A stretch of DNA of 64,000 bases, from positions 18,778,173 through 18,842,172 of the forward strand of contig OZ017798.1 of the NCBI GenBank assembly GCA_963969395.1. The letters run 5' to 3'. Positions 13,276-25,066 of the stretch are shown here, piece by piece. The notes below the pieces were generated by a model. The model had not been told where the DNA came from. It did not search any database and saw only the letters and a program-made list of their open reading frames with translations. A program made the position numbers and the translations under genes. The stretch comes from Pseudoscleropodium purum. Lineage: Eukaryota > Streptophyta > Bryopsida > Hypnales > Brachytheciaceae. Every line of letters begins with the position of its first letter. Position 1 is the first letter of the stretch.

Positions 13276-14559
13276 TTTTGAATGTACCTAAAATATTAAG
13301 AATCTACAAGTGCTTTCAAACTAAGACTAAAAGCTTTGAGTTTCAACTTATACTTGTTGTTTCAAAAGTATTAGTCATTCTTGGAGACAAACATTATGAT
13401 TCATGAAATATTCTATAAAATTGTATATCCATTTTCATTTACTATATACATCATTGGAGTTCTTGGTCTTCATAATCTAAACTTCTAAGATTGGAAGTCA
13501 TAATATCAATACATATTCTAATTAATTTCAATAATAGACCTACAACAATAGGTACTAAAATTTATTAAATAACAAAATTTGGCTAATTTGGGATAAAATT
13601 TATTTTTAGAAATTTAATTGACTTTTTTAGTGCTTTTTCAAATTTCTAAGAGCATCCCTACTAGTTGTTCTATATTTCTATCTCTTTGTAGATGAAGAAA
13701 GACCAAATATAAAGATTAAAAAGGCACTTCCCTGCTAGTATTGCTCTACTCTAAACATGTAGAGAGAAGTGACTTTGTGTTCTCTAAATCTCTTCCTATA
13801 TAGGGAATTGGGCATTGAATTATCTAAATATTTAAGGATAGAGAACCTTAGTGGGGAGTTTTCTTCCTTATCCAAATGAAATTCATTGGGATAATGATAA
13901 GGAATTGCTTTGGTAGAGATGCTCTAAGCTCACTGTTCACAAAGTCCTTGTTTAGTGTTCACATGCTCGTGCTCGGAGTCTCATATCTTAGTTTTGTTGC
14001 CAAAAGTTTTATAGTCATTTTCTTAGTCTTCTCAAACCTTTCTTTCTATTAAAAAAAAAGATTTATCATCATCTTTAAAATAGATAAATTGCTTCACTAC
14101 TATGGAAGGTTGAGATTGAAAGTGAATAAATAAATAGTGTAGAGCAATCTAATGAGAATATATGGTATAGTGTCTTAGTGAAAATGTACCCTAGATAGGG
14201 AGGGATGTTTCATTTATTAATGAGGTGCCTAATGACCAATGGGATTTTTTTGAGTGATATATATTTTTTATTAAAAACAAAAAATTCAAGGAGTATTGTG
14301 TGATATATTCTTCCATTGTTAGTAGATGAAATCAATAAATTGCTATGTAGTGTTAGGACAATATCATCCTTTTGGGGATGAATGTATATTATTTTTGACA
14401 AACAAATATAAGTTTCATTCACATTTTAATTTGCACATTTCATCCATTTATGTAGATGTAAGGAACTACATTACTCTTGTGAAGATTGCTTCCAACACTA
14501 CTAAAAAATAAATGAACAAAAATCCATGCTAAGAATGCAAAACTGTAGGTTATGGAATG

Positions 14560-14880
14560 CAACAAAATAGCCCCCTAGTCAACTATGCCATTGACCTGAA
14601 ACTACCATCATCATTATGTATACATTTCCAAAATCATTGTGCATGTATGTTGAAAAAACAATTTTAGAACATCTATAAAAATAAAAAATAAAAAAAAACT
14701 TTAATTCTTCATAGTTTTTGCATACGATATCCAAATGTCAAGTTATTTCGTGCGTTGGAACCTCTTCTCACTTCCCAACAAGAAGAAATGAAAATCTGAC
14801 CAGTCTACTAATTTGACCAATCTAGGTACGGTAGTCAAAAGTGGCGCTTTGGGGGCGTACCTTCCGTACCCATCCGTGTA
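14560..14880 (+). repeat. Dispersed repeat copy (related copy at 21215-21500, partial at ~19225-19290)
   Basis: Shared ordered blocks with 21215-21500 include tgacctgaaactaccat / tgaccttaaaccgccat, tagtttttgcatac / taacttttgcatac, cttcccaacaagaa and gaaaatctgaccaatct, ending in an AAAAGTGGC-like block and a gtacct-like block. No coding potential is seen. It lies just upstream of the host-gene interval. Confidence 0.65.
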
Positions 14881-15605
14881 TATTCCAAAACATGCAAATT
14901 AAACTAATTCACGTTCATCAAAGTCCAATCCCGCATCTTCGAATTTGCTTACCGAACTTACATCAGCAACTTCCATGCTTAAGGCGGCCCCAAAAGAACA
15001 GAAAAGATGTAATTTTCTACAAATCAGCTGCACCCAAATCACAATCTAGAAAATATAATACCCCATTCAAAATATGCAACAAGAAGCGCATCACTGTTTG
15101 TTCTAAACTACTTACAGCTAATATATATTGTGTCCATGGCGGTGCACACTGTTGTCTAGCTGCATGACGACAGCAATCAGGTTTGTTAATTTGCAAGGAC
15201 AGCGGTGGCGATGGCGAGCACCGTGACATGAAGATTCAAATCCATTGCCTCTGATAAGTTACAGAAAATCCTCTGACAGTCCCCGCACTTACGTCCGCAA
15301 CTTCCGCTGGCGTAACTGCCATTAGAAACAACAGAAACTCGCGCATGCAGAAACTCACGCAGAAACTGAAGTTTTGATTTTCAGAAATTCACTAGAAGCA
15401 TCGATCGATGCAGTCATGAAAAGATAATAAATTCCAAACTGAGAAGCTGCTTCGAATTCTCAAGCAAATTAGTGCAGCATATATAAAGTCTCCATGGCCT
15501 GGCTTCGAAATCACAAACTGTACTCTATTTGAACGCGAACAAGCTCTGCATGAATTAGAGGTTCATTTGGGTTTCTGGGTAGATTTGGATTGAGTGTGGT
15601 TGGCG

Positions 15606-16271
15606 ATGGCGTCCGAGCATTACGACTTGGAGGAAACTATCCGAGCTCGCCACTCGACTCGGCAGTTCCTGTCGACGCCTGTGCCGCGCAAATTGCTCAT
15701 GGAAGCGCTCTCTCTTGCGAAGTGCGCGCCGTCGAATTCCAATATCCAGCCATGGCGCACTGTTATCGCGGACGGCGCCCGTCGCGACAGGCTTAGGGAA
15801 GCGCTTGTTGCCGAGGTCAAGCGCGTGCCGCCCGTGGATACCGTGCTGCCGGAGGAGTTCCATCATTACCGGCAGGAGCTCGGGGCCGCGTTGTATGGCG
15901 TCTTGGGGATCAGGCGGGAGGATAAAGAGGCGCGGGCGGCGGCTGCGCTTCGGAATTGGGAGTTTTTCGGGGCGCCTCTCGTGGCCTTTGTGTGTATTCA
16001 TCAGGATTTAGGAAGAGAGGATTCGATGAGCGTGGGAATGTATGTGCAGACGCTGCTGCTTGCACTTACTGCTCGTGGAATTGGCAGCTGCTGTGAGGTT
16101 TCCTTGGCGGCTTATCCCGATGTTGTTAGAAAAGAGCTCGGCATTGCGCCGGAGTTGGCTATCATTTGTGGCGTGTCCATCGGGTACACTGATGAGGCCT
16201 TCGCGGCAAATCATCTGTATGTGGAACGCGCGCCGGTGGAGCATAATGTTATCATTCTTGATTCCGTTTGA
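15606..16271 (+). CDS. Nitroreductase-family FMN oxidoreductase, 221 aa, single exon
   Basis: Complete intronless frame starting at ATG 15606 (MASEHYDLEETI); an in-frame GTG four codons upstream is unlikely to be used. The N-terminus has the nitroreductase FMN-phosphate-binding pattern RARHSTRQF and the APSNSNIQPW segment. The C-terminal half has LLLALTARGIGSCCEVSL followed by ICGVSIGY, as in NfsA/NfsB- and PnbA-like enzymes that use NAD(P)H and FMN to reduce nitro or quinone compounds. Length fits the family (~200-225 aa). No targeting peptide is evident, so a cytosolic location is inferred. The gene is GC-rich and intronless within AT-rich DNA, which makes acquisition by horizontal transfer conceivable but unproven. 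The substrate cannot be predicted. Confidence 0.88.
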   Translation: MASEHYDLEETIRARHSTRQFLSTPVPRKLLMEALSLAKCAPSNSNIQPWRTVIADGARRDRLREALVAEVKRVPPVDTVLPEEFHHYRQELGAALYGVLGIRREDKEARAAAALRNWEFFGAPLVAFVCIHQDLGREDSMSVGMYVQTLLLALTARGIGSCCEVSLAAYPDVVRKELGIAPELAIICGVSIGYTDEAFAANHLYVERAPVEHNVIILDSV

Positions 16272-17549
16272 ATCTCATGGCATGCTTTACCCCAAGTCGA
16301 ACGCATGGAGTGCTGTCTGTTTCGTTCTTAGTTAGAGATGCCATCTAGCATGCATCGGACGATTTTTAGCTAGTAGACTGTCGGAATGCAGTTTACTGTA
16401 TACCGGTGAGTGTACAGTATTAATGTTTGAGAGTCCAGAGAGGGGGGTGGCGTTTAGTGTTTGGCATAGTTTATGTATACACTAGCGAATCTGAGGACCA
16501 TCGATGCATGTGACTCCGCAGATTGAACATCTGCGAAGAGAATCTTCTTCGGGTATGAAATTTGAGTTTTAATGGAATCATGAATAAAGGACTCGTCATT
16601 TTCAACCTGAGCATTTAGCTTAGATTCTTCAATTCGCAATAATTAGATGAAGAACATGAATTGGCACCGGCCGTCTGCGATCTTTCTGCACGTGGATCCC
16701 AATCTTGCCATATAATCTCGATTGTGAAGCACATGGTAATTATGCTGTGCAGTTTGCTTCGTTATTACTTAGAAATCTCATCATAATTTGCAATCTGACG
16801 AGATGAGATCTGAGGAGTGAGGCCGGTTTCCAGTATACCAGTGATTACCCACCCCAAGCTGATGTGGTCATGCTTGAAGGACATGATCGAGAGTCCTTAC
16901 CTTAGAATGGGCGGCGGTTCAATTCGCGTTTGGCTCTTCAGCAGCTGTGAACGTCGGAAGTGGGTGTTGAGCTTCGCAGCTTGCGCATCGTCGGCGTGAG
17001 ATTAATTACAAAATGAAAGTTTTCACAGATGATCGAAGTTCCATTTCATCGAAACATAGTTACATGGTTCAAGACTCTTCCAGCAGTTGAAAACTTTCAA
17101 TTGCTGAGTCTCTCTGACTAGCTGTGATTCTTCGCAAGTAAATTCAGATGGGGAACACTGGCAACATTCTCCTCTTCGGTGACGGTGAGCTTCTAAAAGG
17201 TCTTACCCTTTTACTTTAGTTTAAAAACAAAAAGTCATTGTAATAAGTGTTAAAATGGAAATCGTGTATATGAAAAGTAAAAGACATTGTTTTGAAATAA
17301 AACCCTTATTTTACTTCAACATTTTACTTTAACATTTTATTTTGACATTTTACTTTATTTTTCACAAGGTCATGAATATAAATATAAACATCTCAACATT
17401 TGTTTTGTTGTATGTTGTGTAAGAAGATATCTCAAAGATATAGTAAGTTATAGTTGTACACAATCATTTTTCTCATTCGATTTTCAATTTGTTAAGAGTT
17501 TGTTTACATTCTTGATAATCATAATTATCATCTATTCATCCACATTCAA
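16272..17549. other. Intergenic, no gene seen
   Basis: This is the 3' flank of the nitroreductase gene and the upstream region of the coiled-coil gene. Bases ~17200-17400 are dominated by TTTTACTTTA/ACATTTTA-like words, which form a low-complexity AT-rich stretch that could include the promoter of the 17.55-kb gene. No RNA gene or conserved element was recognised. Confidence 0.4.
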
Positions 17550-18836
17550 ATGGAAAACTACCGGTCCAAAATGACACAAGGAGGCGAAGAGGACAAGAAA
17601 CCAAAAATCGCAAAGCTGGAAGCGAGCGATGCCAAAGAACAAGCTTCACCATTGTCTTTGCGCTCTTTGCAAGAAAAAATTGACCGCAATACACGGGAAA
17701 CATCAACCCAAGTGTCCCAAATTCTTCAGAAACTAGAGAGTATCGACAAGGAACTAGCGGCAGCAAAAACTCGTAACAATTTGACTAGAGAGATGCTGCA
17801 GATTGACGTGCTAGACAACATGAAGGATGCCATCGGTGCATTGAAGAATGACGTTGGTGTCGTCACTGGCGATCTACAGACGAGTAGGGACAATACGTTA
17901 GGTCTCTTGTATGAATTGTGGGTTTTAAAAGACAACGTGAAGATAGTAACTCAAAACTTTTTGGAGTTCCAACAAAAAGAGGATCTGCAGGATGAAACAT
18001 TAGAGAATCATATGTTGGATGTAAGGGAGGAAATGCGTGAAGTAAGTGATAAAGTGCGTGATTTGGAGTTTCGACGTGAAGAACTATCGGAAGCACAGGT
18101 CCAAATCCCTGAACTATGGGATGAAATGTATGTAGTAAGAGAAAAAGTGGATTATTTGGAGAAACAAGGTGCTGAAGTGGTGGACGTCGAGCCTGCACTG
18201 GAGAGTCTAAAAGATGAACTGAACAATGTAAAAAACGAACTCAAGAGTGTAAAGGATGTCGGGAAGGATGTGGTGTGTGAACTAAACAATGTCAAGGAGG
18301 AATTAAGGGTTGTCGAGGAGAAAACGAGAGGTACAAACGTTGGACAAAAGGAAATGGTGGGTGTACCAGAAGTCCTGTTGTATTTACTGCAAAAAGTGAC
18401 AAACGAAGTATCATGTGTGAAGCATGACCTCCGGGATATTGGGGTGGGAGTATCCAACGAACTCGCAATGGGTGTGGGTGGTAGATTGCGGAATGTTAGG
18501 CGTGAATTAAAGAGCATCAGGCATGAAATGAGAGCTGCAAAGCATGAACAAAGAGAATTGACAAACGTAGATTTGAATTTAATTAAGGAATTCAATGATA
18601 CAATCAGAAGTGCGCAGATCGATTCTGTCCCGGATCATGCACAAAATGTAAAGCCTACCGTAGATGATTCGAGGGATACTTTCAGGGAAGTGATGACGAA
18701 GGTGATCAACAAGAAGAAACGGAAACAAGATTCAAGGCATCCAACCTTGAATCTGAATAAGAGGTTGCGGAATCAAAGCAACGACCGCGATGAGCATGAT
18801 GCTGCGGCTTCAGTTCCAAGTGCATCTGCGGTTTGA
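17550..18836 (+). CDS. Coiled-coil protein of unknown function, 428 aa, single exon
   Basis: Uninterrupted frame from ATG 17550 to TGA 18836. Most of the protein (~residues 35-355) is charged and heptad-like, rich in E/K/V/L with recurrent NNVKNELKSVKD-type segments, and predicts a long coiled coil. The N-terminus (MENYRSKMTQGGEEDKKPKI) and C-terminus (KKRKQDSRHP, NLNKRLRNQ) carry basic clusters that could be nuclear-localisation signals. There is no signal peptide, membrane segment or catalytic motif. I do not recognise a named family. The long open frame, low repetitiveness and host-gene setting support a real gene, but expression is unproven. A structural or scaffold protein is the most that can be inferred. 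Confidence 0.65.
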   Translation: MENYRSKMTQGGEEDKKPKIAKLEASDAKEQASPLSLRSLQEKIDRNTRETSTQVSQILQKLESIDKELAAAKTRNNLTREMLQIDVLDNMKDAIGALKNDVGVVTGDLQTSRDNTLGLLYELWVLKDNVKIVTQNFLEFQQKEDLQDETLENHMLDVREEMREVSDKVRDLEFRREELSEAQVQIPELWDEMYVVREKVDYLEKQGAEVVDVEPALESLKDELNNVKNELKSVKDVGKDVVCELNNVKEELRVVEEKTRGTNVGQKEMVGVPEVLLYLLQKVTNEVSCVKHDLRDIGVGVSNELAMGVGGRLRNVRRELKSIRHEMRAAKHEQRELTNVDLNLIKEFNDTIRSAQIDSVPDHAQNVKPTVDDSRDTFREVMTKVINKKKRKQDSRHPTLNLNKRLRNQSNDRDEHDAAASVPSASAV

Positions 18837-20284
18837 ATGTCTGCATCTTCCTCAGATTCAGATTGAACCTAAACCATTACGGAAAGTGAGATGAGCTTTG
18901 AATGCACACAATGTAGATTTGCAAGACCAAACTATTTGGCATGAAAACTAGTTTAGTTGTAGAAAATGATGGATTGTTCTTCTTGTCAATTATGTAACTT
19001 ACTACTACTTCTATCAAGAAGGCATAGGAACACATTTGCTATAAAATGTCAAATTTTCATATTTAACTGTGTCTTTTTTTACTCACTCAATCTCTACTCC
19101 TATTCAAAATTTTGATCATGATAAAGTTTTGTATTTGTCCATCCACTCAAATAGTAGTACTCAAAGAAATCTCAATGTATGTTTTCATTAAGCTAGTACC
19201 ACATTTAAATTCAATAGTCTTTTTTTGCCAAGTTCTATCATTTGAAAATTTGACCAATAGCAAAAAGTGGAGGTTTTTGGGGTACCCACCTGAGTTGTCC
19301 AAAAACATGCAAAGAGAAATCCTCCTATGCTAAGGGCGGCAATTTAACAAAATTGTCATTCGGGTTTATAAGGCCTGGAGCAACAGATACGCCTGAACAT
19401 CATGAAATCGTCATTTCCTCCTCAGACTCGGGTCCGTGATGTGTGATATTTGCTGTTCCCACTCTAAGCTTAGCTTGACAACCCTGCACTCTAAGTAAGA
19501 CACATGAAGTAACTGTGGAAAATGAAACAGACACGACTCTGCGGTGGTTGTGAGCTCAAATAATTATGACTACGTTAATGCAGTACTCAATTCATGGGGA
19601 TCCAAGTTTCAATTTTCCTTTTGCCTATGCTGTTCACGTACAGAACATTCTCGCTGAATCTTGAGAGAGTTCCTTCAATTCTGCATGAGAGAATTGAGGT
19701 GCTGTGATCCTCCATCTTCACCATTCAAAAGCTTAGATCCCAAAATTCATAGTGATTATGTAACCCTAGATCTCAACAAGTTTGCTGCACTCTTGGGTGA
19801 GGAAAGCAGGCTTTCCTAAATACGAGATTGAGTGTCTTTAGTACCCCATACGTCCATGATGGCTCAACACGTTTTATTTTCTGCCACCAAGCTCCAAAAT
19901 TTGAGTTATTTGTACCGAAATTGCATAAACTACGAGAGCACATCTTTAATCCTTGAAATTTAGTCTTGAATTCCTGCTGGGAGCTTTCAGAGCTTTCAGA
20001 GCCTTGAAATGACTAACCATAAATTCTGCTCACCTGGAGTGGTGGTTAAGCCATCTCCTGGTGTGCCGATTCCATGGGCACCACCATGTTTGTTGGCCGG
20101 CCGTTTCCAGCGTGCAATACCAACACTAAAAGTGTTGTTGTCTTTTCAGAAAACAGCTATTTAATCCCCCCCCCTGGCCACAGCTCGAAGAACATCCGCA
20201 CCCAACGTCGATAAGTATCTTCTCATGCAGTGCTAGAATTCAAGTCCACGTGCAAGACAGTGAGTGTACTAATTACTCACCAAC
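18837..20284. other. Intergenic; upstream part of a duplicated segment
   Basis: No gene seen. From ~19380 the sequence is related to ~23600 onward (shared gaacatcatga, gtgtgatatttg-tgtt and, close to the start codon, CAACACTAAAAGTG). It therefore forms the upstream half of the segmental duplication carrying the two secreted-protein genes. A TATTTAATCC stretch at ~20158, about 125 bases before the ATG, is a possible TATA-like element. A short block at ~19225-19290 belongs to the 14.6/21.2-kb repeat family. Confidence 0.45.
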
Positions 20285-20656
20285 ATGTCGAACTCAGGGA
20301 AGAAGATCATGTCTCTGGGAGTTTTCACGGCAATCCTCACGGCGTTCCTCCTCGTGGTTGCAACCGAGGGAGCCGTGACGGTCTACAACCCAGCAAGGAT
20401 ACCCGTGAGTGTCCTGGTGGACGGAGAAAGTCTGGAAGTGCAGTCTGGCATCATGTCCATCGACATCACCGAAGCGGAGCAGAAGATCAACATCACAAGT
20501 CTCGCAGGAGGCACTATCATGGGTTTAGATGTGCACGATCGTGATATCATCATTTTACTTCCGGAAGCATTTGTGGGCAATGCTCCTGCCTCCGTGAGAG
20601 TGGTCCCTGTCCCGGGTGATTTCTCCCTCGCAGGTGAGCCCCTGGCGCAGCCCTGA
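20285..20656 (+). CDS. Small secreted protein of unknown family, copy 1, 123 aa
   Basis: ATG 20285 to TGA 20656, no intron needed. Residues ~9-30 (SLGVFTAILTAFLLVVATEG) form a signal peptide or signal anchor. The mature part shares with the 25.1-kb copy: ATEGAVT-YNPA-IPV, VDGESL, IT-AEQKI-IT, a GG-M--DV segment, VGNAPA and VVPVP. It has no cysteines and one N-glycosylation sequon (NITS). The C-terminus (SLAGEPLAQP) differs from the paralog. I recognise no family, and a cell-wall or apoplastic role is only a guess from the signal peptide. Conservation of the coding motifs between diverged duplicates supports a real gene. Confidence 0.7.
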   Translation: MSNSGKKIMSLGVFTAILTAFLLVVATEGAVTVYNPARIPVSVLVDGESLEVQSGIMSIDITEAEQKINITSLAGGTIMGLDVHDRDIIILLPEAFVGNAPASVRVVPVPGDFSLAGEPLAQP

Positions 20657-21214
20657 ACGGAAAATGCAGTGCAACGCAGGCGGCGCCGGTGCATGGAGCC
20701 TCGTCGGTGGAAAGCTTTATAATTGATCTCTTTTCCTTCCTCATTCACCTCGGAGAGAATGTTGGTTACGCGTCTTGGAAACAGATGTTGGAAACCGCTG
20801 ATTGGGAGACTTCCCCTTAAAATAATGGAAAAGATTTGATTTCTCCTGGTGTTGTCTAAAAGCCCCAAACCTAGTTTGAATTTTGAATGGAGGAGCTCTT
20901 ACTGGAATTGGAGTAGCGGAATGAACAAGCTTGTTTATTGAATGCAAGCTCCGGCTTTGCACTAGTTTTTTTTTCCGTCAATCCCAGTTTGAAATGCCTC
21001 ATCCATGTTGTTCAATGAGAGTTCGTTATGAAGAGATTCTATATCCACTAAAACATGAGTATGTTGTTACCAATTGCTTTACTTGATTGCTGCTGAAATC
21101 GAAGCTCTTGACAGTTGTTTGTGTTACATAATACTTGTGAAAAATAGCACCTTGAACATGTGACTATAGCTAATCATTCAGGTTAATCTTAATCTGATAT
21201 ACAAAAGTGCTGCA

Positions 21215-21500
21215 TGTAAGGTAGGTACACCCAAATGTGTCACTGACCTTAAACCGCCATCTATACTATGTGTACATCTCAAAAGTCAGTTCTATACCTG
21301 TGTGGAAGAAACGTTTTTAGAACCAAACTTTGTTCCTTAATAACTTTTGCATACAATGTCTAAATGTCATGTTCTCTGGTAAGTTGGGACCTCCTTCCAC
21401 TTTCCAACAAGAACATATGAAAATCTGACCAATCTAACAATAGCAAATAGACGGCTCAGTAGCAAAAAGTGGCAGTTTAGAGAGTACCTACCTTATATCC
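21215..21500 (+). repeat. Dispersed repeat copy related to 14560-14880
   Basis: The ordered matches to 14560-14880 are listed in that entry. The clearest are acttttgcatacaatgtc-aaatgtca, ccactttccaacaagaa and gaaaatctgaccaatct. Non-coding. Confidence 0.65.
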
Positions 21501-23779
21501 AACCAATACTTTTCCTACCCATGTCCCAAGACAGACAGATCACATAGGATGTTAAGCACTAGGTTCTTGTAAGAATGCATACAGCCCATTGTTCATGAAG
21601 CTTACTATGCACTATGCACTCAAAACAGGCAGTCACTGCCTGCTCCCATTAAAAAATAAAACATTTGATCCACCCCACCCCACCCAAAAAAACAAAAAAA
21701 CAAAACACTTTGACACACATATGGTATGAGGAATACATACATAAAAAAATAATAAAAAATAAAACATTTGATTGACCCACCTACCTCCCTATACATTCAA
21801 AACCAAAAAAACTTGGATATGGATATAGTGCACTCAAAACAGTCGTGGTTGGGAGTTTGCAAAGGTTTGTTAGACCAAAATTTGAATTTTGGAAGACCAT
21901 AACTCAATATGTTATTGATCCATTGCAATAAATGTGATTGAAATTGAATAGTTGTTTCACATTGCTATGGTTCTGTCAACCTTGTCAATTAATCTTTGTA
22001 AAGTAAGAAGAAATCTCATAGTTTTAGTGATATAATTAAAAAAGTAATCTTAAGCTTAACCTTTGCTCAATAAAATCAACACTATCTTGCTATGAATTAT
22101 GGTTACACACATGAATAGGATAAATCAAAACACATCTTTATTATTGTTATTTTTTCAAGCAATGTTACATTGTCATAATGGGGTAGAATTTCATATCATC
22201 ATGTACATTTTATAGCCTTAGGAAGTAAGCCATTAGAGGATTTTTTGCAATTGAGGAGGGCTGCAAGTTCCCCTGGCTACTAGCGTTTGGGGAATAGCCT
22301 CGCAACTGCTACCTAACGTGGCACTACAACTACCACATCATCGAGAATAAAAAATTCAATTTTTTTTCTGTTTTTTTTTTCTAATCTAAGTTAATTTCTT
22401 TTTCAAAAAAACAAACAAAACTAACAACAGGAACAACAAGAACAAGGTCAAGGAAATAGGTAGGAAACAACACTCCCAAAGCCCTAGATTTCTTCTAATG
22501 CTAGAAGCGATGACATTAAAATCTAGGTTCACTATTAAAAAAGAAGTGGTTTAGAGCACCAAACTATTGTGTCAAAGCATTAAGAACAAAGGGACTTATA
22601 GGCATCAAGCCCATATGAACTTTGGGTACCAAATTCTAACATTGCAATGTAGTACTTCAAGACGTCCTTTCAACTTATGGTCTAGTACAATTGTTGTAAG
22701 TTGATGTTCCCAAGCAAGTTTAGCTAAATGTCCTCAAAAAACAAATTTTGACATTTGATGTAAATAGTAGTCTATCAAATCTATAATCAATTTTGAATCT
22801 TAAATTGACCTCTAAATGCCCAAGGTGTGCTTGAGTTTTTGTAGGATTTTTTCTAAATTGAACAAAAATCCAACATTTCACATGGGAAAGAAAAGACAAC
22901 AACATCACTTATAGATTGAAAGATTATAATGCTTGATTATGAGGGTGTTAAAATTATGAAAGTGATTTGAAGTCTTTCAATTCTCTTTTCACATGTCAAA
23001 ACTAAAAAACTGATCACCAAAAAAATATTAGGTTAAAGGGCAAAACATGTATGGTCTCAATTAATTTATGGATTTTAAAAATGTCTATTCTACAATTTTT
23101 TAAATGAATTTCTAATGTGATATTTTTCTCCAAGTTCTAGTGTATTTGAGGCTTGTTTTTAAGAGTCTTCAACAACAGAAAATTGAGATTTGCAACAAAT
23201 ACCCTTGCATAAAATCTTGAAGAGAAAAATCAAAATCATTCATTTCCAAAATCAAATTTTTGGTTCTAAAATTAGACTTCAAAAAGAATTTTTCAAAAAA
23301 TATGAAATAATAAGAACCAATAACTAGGTAAGGTTTTATTTAACTTCAAAATATAATCAACACCAAAATTTGGTGCCTTGAGCATTTAGGAGTATAGAAC
23401 AAAAGTGCAACTATTCATCTTCCTATATTTGTGTGAAAAAGAGAGGTCTTTTATAGTATTTTGACTTCCAATTAGTGCTTTCGTATTTTTTACCATACTA
23501 ATTATACACATTGTATCAAAATGGATGATTTCCATGGTTACCAATCCATCATGTAAGAATTAGAAGATATGAGCTCATATTGAGTAAGGAGTAACTCACT
23601 TGAACATCATGATACAATCGTTCTTCCTTAAAGATGGTGTATGTGTGATATTTGTTGTTTCTATTTTTGACAACATTGTAAGGTAGGGTGCTCTAAAAGT
23701 GCCCTTGTTCTAGAAGTGACCACTAATACAGAGGTACATTTTGCTTTCTTTAATGTATAGATAGTGCACATTTAAGGAG

Positions 23780-23990
23780 GTGATTGCTTTAAAAAAGTTT
23801 CAACTTCAAAATTCCATAACTAATTCTACAAAGGTTCCAAAAATATGAAACAACTTGGGTTACATACCAATTCCATTTTCCTTCCTAAAAGAATTTACTG
23901 AAAAAATTGTTTCAAGGAGCTTAGCCTCTCCCAAAATGCAATCAGCTCTTAAAAGGTTGCTTCAAAAGCAAACTACCTTACCCTTAGTAG
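23780..23990 (+). repeat. Dispersed repeat copy related to 33750-33930
   Basis: Both copies contain the ordered blocks caacttcaaaattc-ataactaattc, ccaaaaat-atgaaacaactt and gaatttactg / taatttactg, then ttca-gga-gctt and cagctcttaaa. It appears inserted in the upstream part of the second secreted-protein segment. Short frames here are not conserved enough to call a gene. Confidence 0.6.
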
Positions 23991-25066
23991 GATTCATGAA
24001 GGAATTGTGGCAAATGAAACCAACACAACTCCATGGTCGTTGTAAGACATAAAGTTTTTCTAAAGCTAGCCATGACTAAACTATTGAGCACAACACATTG
24101 GAGTCTATGTGTGCCTACATTGTTCAAATATGTACAATAGTTTTGATATGATTTCTACCAAATGAATCACTTGGATTTATCAAAAAGAAATAAATTGTTA
24201 CATGTTTTGTTACATTTTAATTCCCAAACAACTTCGTTCCCAAAAAGCCTAGCTAATGAACACTTTCAAAGAAATTGTAGAAATGAAGAGTGCACCAATT
24301 CAACCAAGAATCTCATAATTTTTGGCTAACTACCTTAGTTGTACACTTTGTCCTTCTAGGGTTTAACAATTTAATAATCATCTATTAGTTATTATAGCCT
24401 TTAAATTATTGGAAGTTCAACCTCTTATCCATACTCTAAACGAGACCTTATAATCTACAACTGAAGTGGCAGACTGTCATTTGAGAAGAATAGTTTGGGT
24501 TATTGGTTATAATCGCTCCCCTCTTTCTAGTTTCTATTCAAGATTTGTTTTAATCGAATCACCTAATCCTGTAGTGTTCTCTTTAATTGTTGCAAGATAA
24601 CTCAAATTTGAGGCTGGCTTTTGGAAAATGTGCAGCTCAATCTGTTCAAAACAGCTCCAAAATTGAGTTACCTTGTACAACATCAGGGTTGAATTGAATG
24701 AAGCATTGAGATCCACATGAAGCATGATATGACGCCTTGCAAACTACAGCTTCAAGCACAGGTACAAATGAAATTGATCTTCTGAAACTTGAACTTAATT
24801 AAATCAAGAAATTCTGCTTACTTGGAGTCTGGGTCTGGCATGTGGATCTCAATGCTTCTTCCATCTCTTGTCTGTAGTTTTTATGACATGATCATTCCGT
24901 TGGCCACACCATTTGCCTCCAGTGAGCAATCACAACACTAAAAGTGCTGAATGTTGTCCTCTCAGAGCTGCCTACTGAAACATGCCACATGTCGTAGATG
25001 ACACCCCTGGACAGCTAAATAAAAGCGTGCATAAGCACCAAGTGCAGGTGAGAGTGTATCACCAGC

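Larger units (their letters stand above)
1081..15500. other. AT-rich gene-poor region of decayed dispersed repeats
   Basis: About 14 kb of mostly AT-rich sequence with only short spurious open frames. What can be recognised is repeat copies: ~2390-2750 (sister copy at 28350-28745), ~6718-6770, a multi-copy block at 10600-12800 with a nested MITE, a transposase-tail remnant at ~13160-13270, and ~14560-14880 (sister copy at 21215-21500). No splice-consistent gene was found on either strand. Confidence 0.5.
20657..25066. other. Intergenic spacer between the duplicated secreted-protein genes
   Basis: About 4.4 kb without a supported gene. It contains a copy of the 14.6-kb repeat (21215-21500), simple A/C-rich tracts at ~21650-21800, AT-rich DNA, a dispersed repeat at 23780-23990 (related to 33750-33930), and from ~23600 the upstream half of the duplication leading into the gene at 25067. 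Confidence 0.45.
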
